From Firmicutes bacterium UBA993 (GTDB taxonomy: Bacteria; Bacillota; Dethiobacteria; DTU022), in contig DBBD01000150.1 in the NCBI GenBank assembly GCA_002292015.1, positions 1-13,266 on the forward strand: a stretch of DNA of 13,266 nt. Reading direction: 5' to 3'. The translations under genes were made by a program, and so were the position numbers. The notes beneath the pieces are model-generated. The model worked only from the letters and a program-made list of their open reading frames with translations, had not been told where the DNA came from and did not search any database. Every line of letters begins with the position of its first letter. The first letter of the stretch is position 1. Below, piece by piece: positions 13,258-13,266 of the stretch.

Positions 13258-13266
13258 GATTTATGG

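Overview
The window reads as chromosomal DNA of a mid-GC, spore-former-type member of the Firmicutes, in the Clostridia sensu lato (Desulfotomaculum, Moorella or Syntrophomonas-like lineages are plausible). The grounds are the gene order carD - PIN/TRAM protein - ispD - ispF - cysE - cysS - rlmB - yacP - sigH - tRNAs, the presence of SigH, strong Shine-Dalgarno sequences, and frequent GTG and TTG starts. Species cannot be fixed from this sequence alone.

Left part, 1-8.7 kb, all on the minus strand. Read in the direction of transcription, from high to low coordinates, it starts with carD, which has a near-consensus sigma-A promoter and a TTG start. A second promoter then drives a tightly packed run: PIN-TRAM membrane protein, ispD, ispF, cysE, cysS, a thymidylate-synthase-family gene, rlmB and yacP/rae1. 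Several of these genes overlap or lie within 2-40 bases of each other. sigH follows with its own promoter, then a structured spacer. Next comes a promoter driving four tRNA genes (Gly-CCC, initiator Met, Thr-GGT, elongator Met). The last bases of the window look like the ribosome-binding site and first codons of another gene, possibly tuf. This is a housekeeping block for translation, isoprenoid precursors, cysteine, rRNA modification and stationary-phase sigma factor. Compared with the Bacillus subtilis order, gltX and mrnC are absent, and a ThyA-like gene occupies the cysS-rlmB gap.

Middle, 8.6-9.5 kb. A divergent intergenic region carries promoters in both directions. A plus-strand gene follows for a small cysteine-rich conserved protein of 132 residues, whose function I do not recognise beyond a weak MazG-like C-terminal pattern.

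Right part, 9.26-13.27 kb, plus strand. A PucR-family regulator (567 aa) is followed by an APC-superfamily permease (540 aa). Three copies of a GC-rich double-hairpin repeat bracket these two genes, one before, one between and one after. A 15-bp perfect palindrome overlaps the regulator's start codon, and a TTGTGCA inverted repeat lies just after its stop, ahead of the permease. The simplest reading is that the PucR protein controls the permease, and perhaps itself, in response to a nitrogenous substrate that the window does not identify.

I found no CRISPR array, insertion sequence, phage gene or toxin-antitoxin pair. The most notable points are the ThyA-like gene in the thyX/mrnC position, the cysteine-rich small protein, the repeat-bracketed regulator/permease module with its dyads, and a structured sigH-tRNA spacer.
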